From contig JAQMRL010000006.1 of assembly GCA_035578175.1 (NCBI GenBank), forward strand, positions 18,139,506 to 18,203,505: a stretch of 64,000 nucleotides of DNA, given 5' to 3'. The stretch is from Catonia carolina. Lineage: Eukaryota; Arthropoda; Insecta; Hemiptera; Achilidae. The position numbers and the translations under genes are program-made. Below are positions 11,971 through 21,309 of this stretch, piece by piece (position 1 is the first letter of the stretch; each line of letters starts with the position of its first letter). The notes beneath the pieces are model-generated. The model worked only from the letters and a program-made list of their open reading frames with translations, made no database searches and had not been told where the DNA came from.

Positions 11971-11983
11971 AAACAAACTTGAC
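11971..11983 (+). repeat. Target-site duplication (right) of the LINE at 11154
   Basis: AAACAAACTTGAC, identical to 11141-11153. Confidence 0.9.
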
Positions 11984-12382
11984 GATATTGCAAAGTTGAA
12001 ACCGTACATTCCGCAAGAGTTCCTAAAATTTTACGAAAATAGTGATAATTGGCTATCAACACAGGAGGATCACCGAGACGATAACGAAGATGAGTTATTT
12101 TGAGACAGTAATTTTTATTATGATAATGTATATTATTGGGCATTTTATTTTTTTGTGACAGTGTATGAACTAACAGTGATATTTCAATCTTTCATGACAA
12201 CAGTAAATGATCAGCTGATTTTTATTTTTTACTGCTATTATTGTGTGATTATTATGGTATGTGTGATTTGAATATTTTTTCAATTTTAGATAAATTGGAT
12301 TATATTATCTACATTGATTGTATTAATAAAATACTTTTTAATCAATATAATAATAATAATCATTTTTTGAAAATTAAGGTCA

Positions 12383-12412
12383 TTGAGTGTAGAAACTACG
12401 TAAGTCATTAAA
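12383..12412 (+). repeat. Internal copy of the DUF7869-element terminal motif (right)
   Basis: CATTGAGTGTAGAAACTACG followed by TAAGTCATT resembles the outer terminal repeats and sits about 220 bases inside the right end. It mirrors the copy at 10241-10275. Confidence 0.5.
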
Positions 12413-12612
12413 ATAAATTATTTTGAAAATTCTCAACCCACCATATATTTACAAAAACGTTTTTATGCTTGAATTGACAAGAAAGAATAGTAGTGTTAAC
12501 TACACCAAACCCGAAATGTAAATGATATTTAGTTTTTTTGAAAACAGTTTTTTCTCATTCCTGTAAAATTTAAGAATTGTGACTTATGTTGTTTCTGCAA
12601 TCACCGATTACT

Positions 12613-12651
12613 ACTTATGTATTTTATTATTACTGTCCCTTCGTCAGCACA
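12613..12651 (+). repeat. 37-39 bp direct repeat, right copy (pairs with 10004-10042)
   Basis: CTTATGTATTTTATTATT then ACTGTCCCTTCGTCAGCACA, just outside the right terminal inverted repeat at 12606. Confidence 0.7.
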
Positions 12652-12655
12652 ATAC

Positions 12656-13060
12656 TATTTATTAGCATCTATGATTGCAGGTCTAGTTAAATTTTCAAAT
12701 AATGAAGGAAAGTTTGTCTAATTTATTAGAAAATATTCATTTTCCCGTATTTTATGCACTTCAATATAGTTTTTGTATTATTTTATTAATAAAAAAGACA
12801 TAGGCTTACTGTAACAAACGTCTTCGAACAATAAAATTATTGAATGGTTAACAATTTTCTCATTTGCTAACACTCTCCTACAAACAAAATATAATTATCT
12901 TATATCTATTAGTTTTTAGTCTAATTGATTAATCAATTAATTAACTAATAATAAATCTATTATTCTATTAGTTTGCTAAATAAAATTATCAGTTTTAGCG
13001 TACACCCTAACACGAAACGCTCTCAATATTTTATTTCTGCTCCGTCGTTGAGCTAGAAAT
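12656..13060. other. AT-rich spacer, nothing recognised
   Basis: Very AT-rich sequence with TTAATTAATT-type runs. I see no gene, RNA or repeat boundary. Confidence 0.5.
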
Positions 13061-14833
13061 AACCATAGTTCTTCTAAGTGCATATTATTATTACAAACTA
13101 CAACATTTTAACACCGACCCTAGCAGAAGTTCAAGCAGCAATTAAAGAAATGAGAAACAACAAAAGCAGTGGCGAAGACGGTACAACAACAGAAATTTGG
13201 AAATACGCTTCTGAAAACATACATGAGGCTCTACACCAAAACCTTGTAACAATCTGGGAAAAAGAGGAACTACCAGAGCAATGGACGAATGCTGTAATCT
13301 GCCCATTACACAAAAAGGGGGAGAGGTCAAATGCCGACAATTACAGGGGAATCTCTTTACTAGATTGCACCTATAAAATATTTTCGAGGATAATTTACAA
13401 CAGAATTAAGGGTCAACTAGATGCGGAATGAGGTGAGTATCCGGGAGGTTTTAGACCTTGTAGAAGCTGTGCAGACCAGGTTCTAACGTTAAAATAATAA
13501 TGGACTATTACAAAGGAAGAAACAAACAACTGATGATCGCTTTAATAGACTTCAAAAATGGCGTATGATTGTATACACCGAACATCGGTGCTCAAAATCT
13601 TGAGAAATATGGGACTGGATCCGAAGTTAGTCCGATTGATTGAGCTGACTCTATCGGGCACAAGATCTAGGGTAAAATTTTGTGGAGTATTCAGAGGATT
13701 TTCAGATTAAAACAGGACTCAGAAAGGGAGACGGTCTGTCACCGCTATTGTTCAACTGCGCCTTAGAATACATCATCAGAAAATGGAAACTGGAAAATCC
13801 GGAAAATATTAAATGCGGAAGAAAACAGAAGAGCCACATCAAAGTGAATTGCCTAGGTTTTGCGGACGATCTGGCACTGCTGGGAGGAAGCATGGCAGAG
13901 CTACGGAAACAAATTGTATCGCTAGAGAATTTGGCTGCAAAACTTGGTTTAAAGATCTCATATGAAATAACCAAAATCATGGCTATCGACCCTCTGGTAG
14001 TCAGCAAAGTACAAGTGAATGACAACTGGATAGAAATCGTAAAAACTTTAAGTATCTTGGAGAAACCATAACGGAAACGAAAGTTCTGCATGGAGGGAAC
14101 GTATCAACACGTTCCTTAAAGCTCAGAAATGCACCCAAAATACCTACAACAAAAGGTCTTTGTCCACCGGCACTAAAATACAGCATTACAGAACTGTTGT
14201 GCAACCAGAGGTCACTTATTGCAGCGAAACCCTGACGGGACTGACTAAGAGAAACAGGATTCGAAAAGTTCAGATGCTGGAAAAAAGGATGCTAAGAACC
14301 TGCATTGGAAAACGAATGTTCAGAGATGGTATCTGGATGGTACCATCCAAAAACTTCACACTTTTTCTGGCATCCAACACACACTTTTTTTGGCTGGTAC
14401 AACTTCAGAGAAGTTTACAGAAACATTGAACCTGTACCAGACACAATGCGCAAAACACGGATCTTTTTTCTTGGACACATCATAAGAACTCCTCAAACAA
14501 GAATCCTCAGACAACTAATAGAATATATGTGGGACCTTAAGTCGGGGCCGGCTTGGATTCGTGAAGTGAAGAAGGTTTTAGTGGAGCTGAACCTATTATT
14601 GGAGGACCTTGAAAAAAATCCGATAACCTGAAAGCAATCAAACACATAAATATCAAGTTCAAAAAAACGGTTAGAAAAATACAGAACCCTAGAATTTTTT
14701 CAGATGCTAAACGGGCTGCTAGATCCCAGATAATGAAGAACTACTGGGAGAGGATTAGGAGGAAATTGAGGAACTGATATTATTTGATTAAAGTGGTCCA
14801 ATGGGCCTTACAAGAAAAACACAAAAAAAATTA
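13060..14833 (+). pseudogene. Non-LTR retrotransposon reverse transcriptase remnant
   Basis: The reverse transcriptase motifs are in order but spread over several frames. EVQAAIKEMRNNKSSGEDG and LPEQWTNAVICPLHKKGERSNADNYRGISLL (13120-13360) lead into SCADQVLTLK and LIDFKMAYDCIH (motif A, about 13545-13580, with one frame jump). TGLRKGDGLSPLLFNCALEY (motif B, 13709) and GFADDLALL (motif C with both catalytic Asp residues, about 13855) follow. LGLKISYEITKIM and KYLGETI come next. A tail with FLGHIIRTPQTRILRQLIEYM and WIREVKKVLVEL runs to a stop at 14630. The 3' UTR ends in an A-rich run near 14833. The endonuclease is missing. The FADD box is intact, but at least four frameshifts or stops kill it. 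Confidence 0.85.
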
Positions 14834-14934
14834 GCCGGATTGTGAAACCAATTTTAGTAAAATTAACATATTTCATGGCGTCATCGAATAGAACACGTTT
14901 CATTGGCGATACATATGAATTACGTCCATGACAG

Positions 14935-15325
14935 GGAAGTGGGGTGTTAAATTATTTCCATTCGATCTGCTAGTTCCAGGGCTACAAATATAGTTCTGTT
15001 TCTGATCACTTGGTCACCCAATTATATGACAACTATTCAAGAACAGAAGAAGTAGAGGTGTAAAAGACACTAGTCACAGTTATCTCTTCTGAAAGTAATG
15101 AATTTCATTATACAGCCAGACCCTGTGGTGAATGAAATGAAAGTGTCATTTTCAGGTTACAGAGTAGATGCTTTTCGGAGTGCCTGGCATGCTGATAAGC
15201 ATAGGGCTACTTGTTTACTCGGTGAGGAAGGCAATTGTAAACCACCTCACTCCTCATTTTACTTAGTAAAACCTCTAGAGGTTCAAACGAACCTTTCGGC
15301 TGTTGACCCTAATAACATCACAAGA
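14935..15325 (+). repeat. Repeat family X, copy 1
   Basis: A moderately repeated unit of about 400 bases. In family order it has GGTGGAGTG near the 5' end, CTGTTAGTTCCAGGGCTAC, a GTGTAAAAGACACTAGTCA block, AATGAATTTCATTATACAGC, GCCTGGCATGCTGATAAGC, CCACCTCACTCCTC, AAAACCTCTAGAGGTTCAAA, and a 3' AAC-type tail in the better copies. This copy keeps a frame from 15098 to 15376 (MNFIIQPDPVVNE...), which is also partly open in other copies. The class is unknown; the AAC tail would fit a retroposon. Confidence 0.7.
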
Positions 15326-15344
15326 ACTAGAAAGGCAAGCGAAA

Positions 15345-15885
15345 TGTTTTTCTTTTATTTGCAGCATTTTGTCTAGACAATTTTTAGGAAGAAGGACATT
15401 TGTATATTTTTCAAATTTTGATTACTGTTGAACATGTCTGATAAAAAAATATAGCTGAAATTAAGTGTATCTTGGCCAACGCGGTATTATTTTGCTTAAA
15501 ACTTGGGAATCACTGTGACAATTCAAAATAGTTTTTTTAGAAGTAAATACTTTTCTTAAAGTGATGAATATAAAAAACTAGAAGTTAAGGTAAAATACTA
15601 ATCAAATATTACTTAAATAAATTTATGCGCAAAATACTGCTCTTAACTACGCTAAGCTTATTAAAAACAAAACCCATGATACCATCAATGAAAATTTTAT
15701 CCACAGTTGTTTTAAATTAGGATGTATCATTATAAGGCTGAAATATTCACACTTCAAAAACAAATATACTGATTGTTAAGATACATTAATGTTCTTCACA
15801 ATACACGATTACTACAGTTTACACGTACTGTTTTTTAGGGAGAAAAAGCAAGGAATATTAGTTTTTACATTATTTTTTTTCTATA
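15345..15885. other. AT-rich spacer, nothing recognised
   Basis: I see no coding frame, RNA gene or known repeat here. Confidence 0.5.
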
Positions 15886-15983
15886 TCGTGAATGTGTACG
15901 TTACAATCTGTTCAACTCGAAAACAATAAGTAATCGTATGGCCCAATGAGATGAGGTTATGTGTACGCCGCGTGTAAGTGTTA
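15886..15983 (-). repeat. SINE-1 3'-end fragment
   Basis: GTGTACGTTACAATCTGTTC ... CCCAATGAGATGAGG ... GTGTACG-CGTGTAAGTG is the inverse of the 3' third of the tRNA-derived SINE-1 family (see 48312-48590). Confidence 0.6.
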
Positions 15984-16026
15984 ATTTAATATTTAATTAT
16001 TTAATAACTTATTTAAGATTAAATAT

Positions 16027-16029
<3 letters not shown>

Positions 16030-16091
<62 letters not shown>
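16030..16091. repeat. (TA)n microsatellite
   Basis: About 31 uninterrupted TA units. Confidence 0.95.
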
Positions 16092-16094
<3 letters not shown>

Positions 16095-16630
16095 ATAATA
16101 TAGATATTTATTCAATATTTAAGTTCAATATTTGTAGCCACTAATATCTTGAAGTTTTACGACATTTATTTGAAAAATAAAACTGTTTGGTAGTCAATTT
16201 CTGCGGTCTTATATAGGCTTCAATAACAAAAATATACATTAAAAAGGTTCGTAATATCATGTTATTTAATGTATGAACGAACAGCAACTCACAAATGTAG
16301 TTTGAATACAGAAAATGTGTAAAGGGTTGATGGCTTGAGCAGGTAGTCGAAGAAAAAGCAGTTTGTCGGTAGGTAGAAAGAGAGAGAATGAGTGACCGCC
16401 GGGTGTATGGCGTTGTCATGTCACAAAAGACGATGTCAAAACATCATTAACAAACAAAGATGGTGTTATAGACCTAATCTGCAGACCGAATGACGCGCAT
16501 ACCCAACGTCCTGCTCCTGTTTGAAAGTGGAACCTTTGTAAATTTATACGCTCCTGGTATTCGCAGAACTGAACACCTGATGGCAATATAGTTATGGTTG
16601 AAGATACATAGATTATAATTATATATTTTT
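16092..16630. other. Spacer with a short shared repeat at 16470-16525
   Basis: Mostly unrecognised. The sequence around TGCAGACCGAATGACGCGCA (about 16480) is the inverse of 1118-1170. Confidence 0.4.
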
Positions 16631-16631
16631 T

Positions 16632-16671
16632 ACATTGGCAAGAGAAAGTCGTGTGAGTGTTTCTCTCCAGA
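16632..16671 (+). repeat. HINE-like 3'-end fragment
   Basis: ACATTGGCAAGAGAAAGTCG then TGTGAGTGTTTCTCTCCAGA, the terminal 40 bases of the family (subterminal inverse motif plus hairpin), abutting the 5' end of another copy at 16679. Confidence 0.7.
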
Positions 16672-16678
16672 TTTTTTT

Positions 16679-16940
16679 ACATTCTTTTGCCCTACAAGAG
16701 ATATAGAACGTGTCAATTTTTCGAAATCGAGTTTTCACCGGAAATACACGTTTTCAGGCCCCCTGAACCCAAAATATTTATGTTTTTACCTATTAGTCAA
16801 TGCGTGTGTGAACAAAATATCTTACGAACGGAATATCGTACATAGTTGAGAATTGTATAAAATATTTTTTTTTAGATTTCGGGTTTAATCGTACATAATC
16901 AAAGTTGTACAAAATAATGAGACACATAATATATTTTTTG
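16679..16940 (+). mobile_element. HINE-like element, truncated copy D
   Basis: Begins ACATTCTTTTGCCC, then the ATTTTTCGAAATCGAGTTTT and CACGTTTTCAGGCCCCCTGA blocks and a very short GTGTGTG tract. The middle is deleted and the copy ends in the AATCAAAGTTGTAC block. Confidence 0.65.
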
Positions 16941-16944
16941 CGCA

Positions 16945-17380
16945 TAACAGGGTGGAGTGATTATTTGCGCTCGATCCGCTAGTTCCAGAGCTACAAAAAA
17001 TAGTTATGTTTCTTATCACATGGTCAGCCAATTATATGACTGAAGCATTTAAAAAAAGAAGAGGTAGTGGTGTAAAAGACAGTTTTTTGGGGGGTTTAAC
17101 GTCCGACTCTTCTGCAATTACTGCTAATGCAGACGGTGAAGGATAAAATTATTTTTTGTAATGTAAGAAAATATGCCGTGCTTGAATGGGATTCGAACCC
17201 AAAACCGTATGATGAGAGGCGAGCACGTTACCAACTACACCAATGCGGCTGGCGTAAAAGACAGTGGTCAGAGTTATCTCCTCGGACAGTAATGAATTTC
17301 ATTATACAGCCAGACTCTGTGGTGAATGAAGTGAAGGTGTTACTTGTAGGATGTAAAGTAGATGCTTTTCACATTTAAAA
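16945..17380 (+). repeat. Repeat family X, copy 2, with a SINE-2 inserted
   Basis: The X unit reads GGGTGGAGTGATTATTTGCG ... GGTGTAAAAGACAGT, is interrupted at 17084-17253, and resumes GTAAAAGACAGTGGTCAGAG ... GAATTTCATTATACAGCC ... AGATGCTTTTCACATTT. The 3' end is missing. Confidence 0.75.
17084..17253 (-). mobile_element. SINE-2 (tRNA-derived), complete, inside repeat X
   Basis: Flanked by the perfect 12-bp duplication GTAAAAGACAGT (17072-17083 and 17254-17265). On the minus strand it has a tRNA-like head with an A box (GCATTGGTGTAGTTGG) and a B box (GGGTTCGAATCCC), then a body with GACGGTGAAGG-type and TGCAGAAGAGTCGGACG sequences, ending in a C/A-rich tail. RNA polymerase III internal promoter elements are therefore present. 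Mobilisation by a LINE is inferred from the target duplication. Confidence 0.85.
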
Positions 17381-17656
17381 TTTTTAAAGAATCGTGTTAT
17401 TAAAAAATTAAATAATTTATATTTTTGCGTAAATCAGAAATTTGGTAAAAATGACGATCGGTGATTGTAAATTTCCACGGGGAGAACTTCATTTAAGAAA
17501 AGGTTGACAGTAATCAGTCCAGTTGGAGCAGAGATCAAACTCGACCAAAATAATTTCATAATATATTACTATAAATACCCAGGAAAAGTAAAGCATTCAA
17601 TTTTTGAATATTTGCTTCTAATTGATAAAATATATATTGGTATTCATAGAAAAAAA

Positions 17657-18568
17657 TCTGGTGTGAAACACACAACTTTCTCTTGCCAATGCAAATAATT
17701 AACAATAAACCTAACATTAGAAATACACAAAAAACTAATCTCAATAAACATAACCTAATTTTAATCATATATGAAAGACGCAAAATGAAAATCAACCTCA
17801 AATTGGCTTAAAAATACGGAAAATCGCTCTTTCACGCTAAAATAGGCTCTATAGAGAAAAATGATTTAAATAAAAGTTGTAGATCTTTTAATTTTCTATA
17901 AATTTGATTATATACTCTGTTGTCGTAAAATGCATACTAAGGCTGAAATCGTAAAAAAACCGATTTTTACACGTTTTCGTGAGAAAAAACCATAAAATTG
18001 CTAATTAGTCCTACCGCTAAACTAAGCGTTATGCAAAAAAATATTTGAAATAAAAGTTGTAGAATTCTAAATTCTCTACAACTTTTGTTGTATAAATTTT
18101 TGCGCTAAAATGCATATGAAAGCCGTAATCTTAAAAAAAGTATTTTTTTACGTGAAAACAGCCTCACCAAGAATTTTAGCAAACATGACGCCTACCTTAT
18201 CTTGTAGAGAATAGAAAATTGAGTAAACCAGGCGATTTTTAAAAAAAATCGTAGGACCAGTTTTTGAGAAAATCGCAAAAAAGTGAAAAATTACACGAAT
18301 AAACTACTACTTCCGGTTGACCGATTTTGATGAAAATGTTCGTGTCGGGTCCGGTAGTGGTATGTAACTTAAGTTTCAAGTTTCAAGCTCGTACGATGTT
18401 CCGTTCTTGAGATATTTTGTATACACACACACAGACCAATCGCTAAAAACATGTTTTTTTGGGTTCAGGGGGTCTGAAAACGTGTAGATCCGATGAAAAC
18501 TCGATTTTTAAAAATCGACATGAAAACAATACTTTACTTCCTATATATTTATATAGGCAAGAGAAAGT
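17657..18568 (-). mobile_element. HINE-like element, full-length copy E
   Basis: A complete copy read from the right: ACTTTCTCTTGCC at 18568, a short ACACAC tract at about 18422-18431, and the inverse subterminal motif. The hairpin arm is reduced to GTGTGAAACACAC because the loop is shortened. It is bounded by A-runs on the plus strand (T-runs in element orientation). Confidence 0.85.
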
Positions 18569-19369
18569 AAAAAAATTGTTAGCAAAATCGGGGAAAGTAA
18601 TAAATCTGCTTATTTAATTTTCCCCACTACGGTTAGCAATAACCCTGCGCTGTGCATGGGATTATTGCCGTACTTTACATGAGTATTACTAAAAATTTTA
18701 TTAGAGTACCTCAGGTAAGATTTCTTATCCGTAGAAAATACCTTTTAAAATCCCCTAGTTTTTCCGTAAACAATAGACCTTCACATAATTTACATTCAAA
18801 GTCTGTACACAGAATGACATGATTGAACCCGGTAATTCTGTTTATTTCTGTAGCTTTCTTTTCGTTATAGACGTAGAGGCACATTATTCGGAATATATTT
18901 CCGTTTTCAGTTTGTAGATGGAGTATAAGATATTTTATCTATACTTATCCAGACTTTATAAGGAAACAAGTTCCCTTACAAAAGGATGTCAGCAATAAAT
19001 GTCAAAACTTTAACTTTCGTTGGTGTATAAGACTAGTGAAAATCTGGATATTACAACTTTGAGAACACGTATATACATTGATGTTACAATAAACGAGGGG
19101 AAAATACTCGTAGAACCAAAATTCTTTTTCGTAGCAACAAAAATCGTTTGTATACCGGAGAAAAATAACAGATATCTCCAATCACTTCTTATATGAATAT
19201 CAAAAGTTCTTTTATAATGGACTAAAGTATGAAAAAAAAACAAAAAAGTTTTTTTGTTAGAAAACAACATTTAGTCATCGATCACAAATCACAAAATGAC
19301 AAATTTTATTTCATTCCGTTATCTTTATATTTATTCAATCCTCCCTTATCAAAATCTTTCAAACTAAAC

Positions 19370-19372
<3 letters not shown>
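18569..19372. other. AT-rich spacer, nothing recognised
   Basis: No gene, RNA or repeat is identified between the HINE end and the (TA)n tract. Confidence 0.5.

Positions 19373-19428
<56 letters not shown>
19373..19428. repeat. (TA)n microsatellite, the mariner insertion site
   Basis: About 28 TA units. The mariner at 19429 inserted in it, as expected for an enzyme that targets TA. Confidence 0.95.
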
Positions 19429-19429
<1 letters not shown>

Positions 19430-20740
19430 GAGGGGGTACCCAAAAGAAACCGGAATTATTTTTTAAAACTATTTATTTTTAATTTTTTTTCAAAAGAACC
19501 TTATCCCCTTCAAAATACTCTCCATTACAACTAATACATTTGTCCCACAGGTGCTTCCACTGTTCAAAACATTTTTTGTACTCCTCTTCAGTGATGGCTG
19601 CCAGCTCATCCGTCGTGTTTTTCTTGACATCATCAACGTTGTTAAATCGGAGACCTTTCATGCGTGGGAACAAGAAAAAATCACACGGAGCCAGATCGGG
19701 TGAGTACGGTGCGTGTGGTAGCAAAACCATGCCGTTTTTCGCCAAAAACTGGGTAACCGAGATTGCCGTGAGTGCAGGCGCGTTGTCGTGGTGGAAAAAC
19801 CAGTCCCCTGTCTGCCACAAATTAGGTCTTTTACGACGAATGCTGTTTCGTAGTCTTCTTAACACTTCAAGATAAAAAGCTTGATTTACCGTCTGGCCTG
19901 GTGGAACGAACTCTGAATGGACAATTCCCCTCACATCAAAAAACAAATCAGCATTGTTTTGATGTTCGATCTGACTTGCCGACTTTTTTTTTGGTCGGGG
20001 TGATAATGAAGTCTTCCATTGACTGGATTGTTGTTTGGTTTCTGGGTCATACCCATAGCACCAAGACTCGTCACCCGTAATGATCTTTGACATGAAATCT
20101 GGATCAGTTTCAAGCTGTTGTTTCAAATCACTACACGTTTCAATTCGACGTTCCTTTTGAGTGTCTGTCAGAACCCGAGGCACAAACTTGGCAGCGACTC
20201 TTTTCATTGTCAAGTCTTCTGTTAAAATGCGTTGGACTGAGCTCCAAGATAGCCCACTAACCTGTGATATTTGGTCAATGGTCTGTCGTCGGTCTGTTCG
20301 TACAATTTCTTTCACTTTCACAACATTTTCGTCTGTTCGGGAAGTCAACGGTCGTCCAGAACGAGGTTTGTTCTCAATCGACATGTCGCCATTTTTAAAG
20401 CGCAAAAACCACTCGTACACTTGGGTTTTTCCAATAGCGTCGTCTTTGTAAGCTGTGTTCAACATTACAACTGTTTCCGCGGCGTTTTTACCGAGCAAGA
20501 AGCAAAATTTCACAGCCGCACGTTGTTCATTAAAACTTGCCATCATGAAAAACGACACGAGCACAAAACAGCACTAGCGAGAACAATCACTGCACGAGAA
20601 CAGAACAAGCTAGATCAACGAACAAAATGGCATTGAACTGGCAATGAGTAGCGCTACAAGCAGCCTAGTGGCGGGAATTTGTACTGCACAAGCTCCGCCC
20701 ACAGCAGAGCTATTCCGGATACTTTTGGGTACCCCCCTCG
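19429..20740 (-). mobile_element. Mariner DNA transposon, nearly complete (copy 1)
   Basis: A 1312-bp element. The left end is CGAGGGGGTACCCAAAAGAA and the inverse of the right end is CGAGGGGGGTACCCAAAAGT; the terminal repeats extend about 28 bp to CCGGAAT. TA flanks both sides (19427-19428 and 20741-20742). Length, TA duplication and the single intronless transposase gene are all typical of mariner. The terminal repeats and much of the interior match the deletion derivative at 21310-22227 closely, so the family was active fairly recently. Confidence 0.95.
19479..20543 (-). CDS. Mariner transposase (DD34D), 354 codons, almost intact
   Basis: A cut-and-paste transposase that binds the terminal repeats and inserts at TA. 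MASFN (20543) is the probable start because it fits the family length; two further in-frame ATGs lie upstream, one immediately adjacent. The N-terminal helix-turn-helix half runs from NEQRAAVKFCFLLGKNAAE through VYEWFLRFKNGDMS, NKPRSGRP and GLSWSSVQRIL. The catalytic half has TGDESWCYGYDPETK (first Asp), HHDNAPA (second Asp) and PYSPDLAPCDFFLFP (third Asp). Thirty-four residues separate the second and third Asp. Around residues 190-200 the sequence KKKSASQIEHQNNADLFF replaces the expected KKSRQVRSNIKTMLICFF, which is present in the next frame. An extra A in an A-run and a missing T in a T-run shift about 20 codons out of frame and back. The protein would be full length but with a scrambled catalytic-core segment, so activity is doubtful. 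Confidence 0.9.
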   Translation of the reverse strand: MASFNEQRAAVKFCFLLGKNAAETVVMLNTAYKDDAIGKTQVYEWFLRFKNGDMSIENKPRSGRPLTSRTDENVVKVKEIVRTDRRQTIDQISQVSGLSWSSVQRILTEDLTMKRVAAKFVPRVLTDTQKERRIETCSDLKQQLETDPDFMSKIITGDESWCYGYDPETKQQSSQWKTSLSPRPKKKSASQIEHQNNADLFFDVRGIVHSEFVPPGQTVNQAFYLEVLRRLRNSIRRKRPNLWQTGDWFFHHDNAPALTAISVTQFLAKNGMVLLPHAPYSPDLAPCDFFLFPRMKGLRFNNVDDVKKNTTDELAAITEEEYKKCFEQWKHLWDKCISCNGEYFEGDKVLLKKN

Positions 20741-20742
20741 TA

Positions 20743-21283
20743 TATATTATTGGGCTAGTTTTACTTTACTCAACCATCCATTCAAACTGGAACTTTTAAT
20801 GGCTTTCAAATGGCTCTTTAGGGGTTGAAATGACATTCATATTCTGGAAACAGTAACTAACAATCCCCCAAAGACCGACTAACCCCTCATCACATTCATT
20901 TTAACTCAGATATTTTCGGACTTCCCTTGTTTCACTCTTTACATACAACTTTCAGAATTGGAAATATCCTTGCCACGGAAGTATATTAAAAGTAAATGTG
21001 ACATTATTATTACTATTATTACCTAAGTCTGCATATCATATAATTTACAACGTAAGGGAGTAAATGTCTTATCCTTTAACGTTTCAAAATACCTTTACAG
21101 TTTGCAAAGGAAATAGGAAATGATTTTGACATTTTATGGAGTGACAAATACATAAATTCTTACATCCGAAATATCAAAATAATGTACCTTTAAATCCCAT
21201 CAACATTTAATTAGTATCTTTTGGTTTTTAACCCAAAATTTTATTAAAAAATGTTGTAATTATTTATTTTGAATAATATTTTT
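20743..21283. other. AT-rich spacer between mariner and HINE, nothing recognised
   Basis: No coding frame or repeat that I can place. Confidence 0.5.
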
Positions 21284-21309
21284 ACTTTTTTTTTGCCTGT
21301 ATGAATATA

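Larger units (their letters stand above)
10315..12103 (+). pseudogene. DUF7869-domain protein gene, broken and interrupted by a LINE
   Basis: The collinear blocks match a protein family that I recognise as the insect DUF7869 type. They are YKRRARKFHSKIDEIVKLCEE (10330), VRISFDFIKNLPLPHLPVQDVFYQI (10425), TLYLVSDGCPGQNKNHTVMR (10585), FDKIIHIFPIRGHS (10675), LPNDRNFVIIKKKL (10720), and FKKWWPANYKRVCLSTDSYGK (10870). After the LINE comes KLDDIAKLKPYIPQEFLKFY, then an acidic end terminating at TGA 12101-12103. A segment of about 40 codons after PVQDVFYQI is missing. An in-frame TAA stands at 10717-10719 in place of the residue between RGHS and LPNDR, and a frameshift precedes the LINE. The function of the family is unknown to me. 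The Asp in SDGCPGQN and the Asp in LPNDR could be nuclease-like acidic residues (inference). Confidence 0.7.
10047..12606 (+). mobile_element. TIR-bounded DNA element carrying a DUF7869-type gene
   Basis: The left end, CAGTGACTGCAGAAACGACG, and the inverse of the right end, CGGTGATTGCAGAAACAACA, match at 21 of 25 positions when extended to TAAGT. A further inverted copy of the motif ends at about 10272 on the left, and a direct copy starts at about 12383 on the right, so each end is a roughly 225-bp pair of inverted motifs around the gene. A LINE inserted later at 11154-11970. Without it the element would be about 1.7 kb. No clear short target duplication is seen, but 37-bp direct repeats flank it. 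Confidence 0.6.

Noticed and set aside
16030..16091. CRISPR-like or other array of regular repeats
   Set aside because: Only simple dinucleotide tracts are present; there are no repeat-spacer units anywhere in the window.
15959..16144. Tyr/Ile repeat frame
   Set aside because: It is simply the (TA)n tract at 16030-16091.
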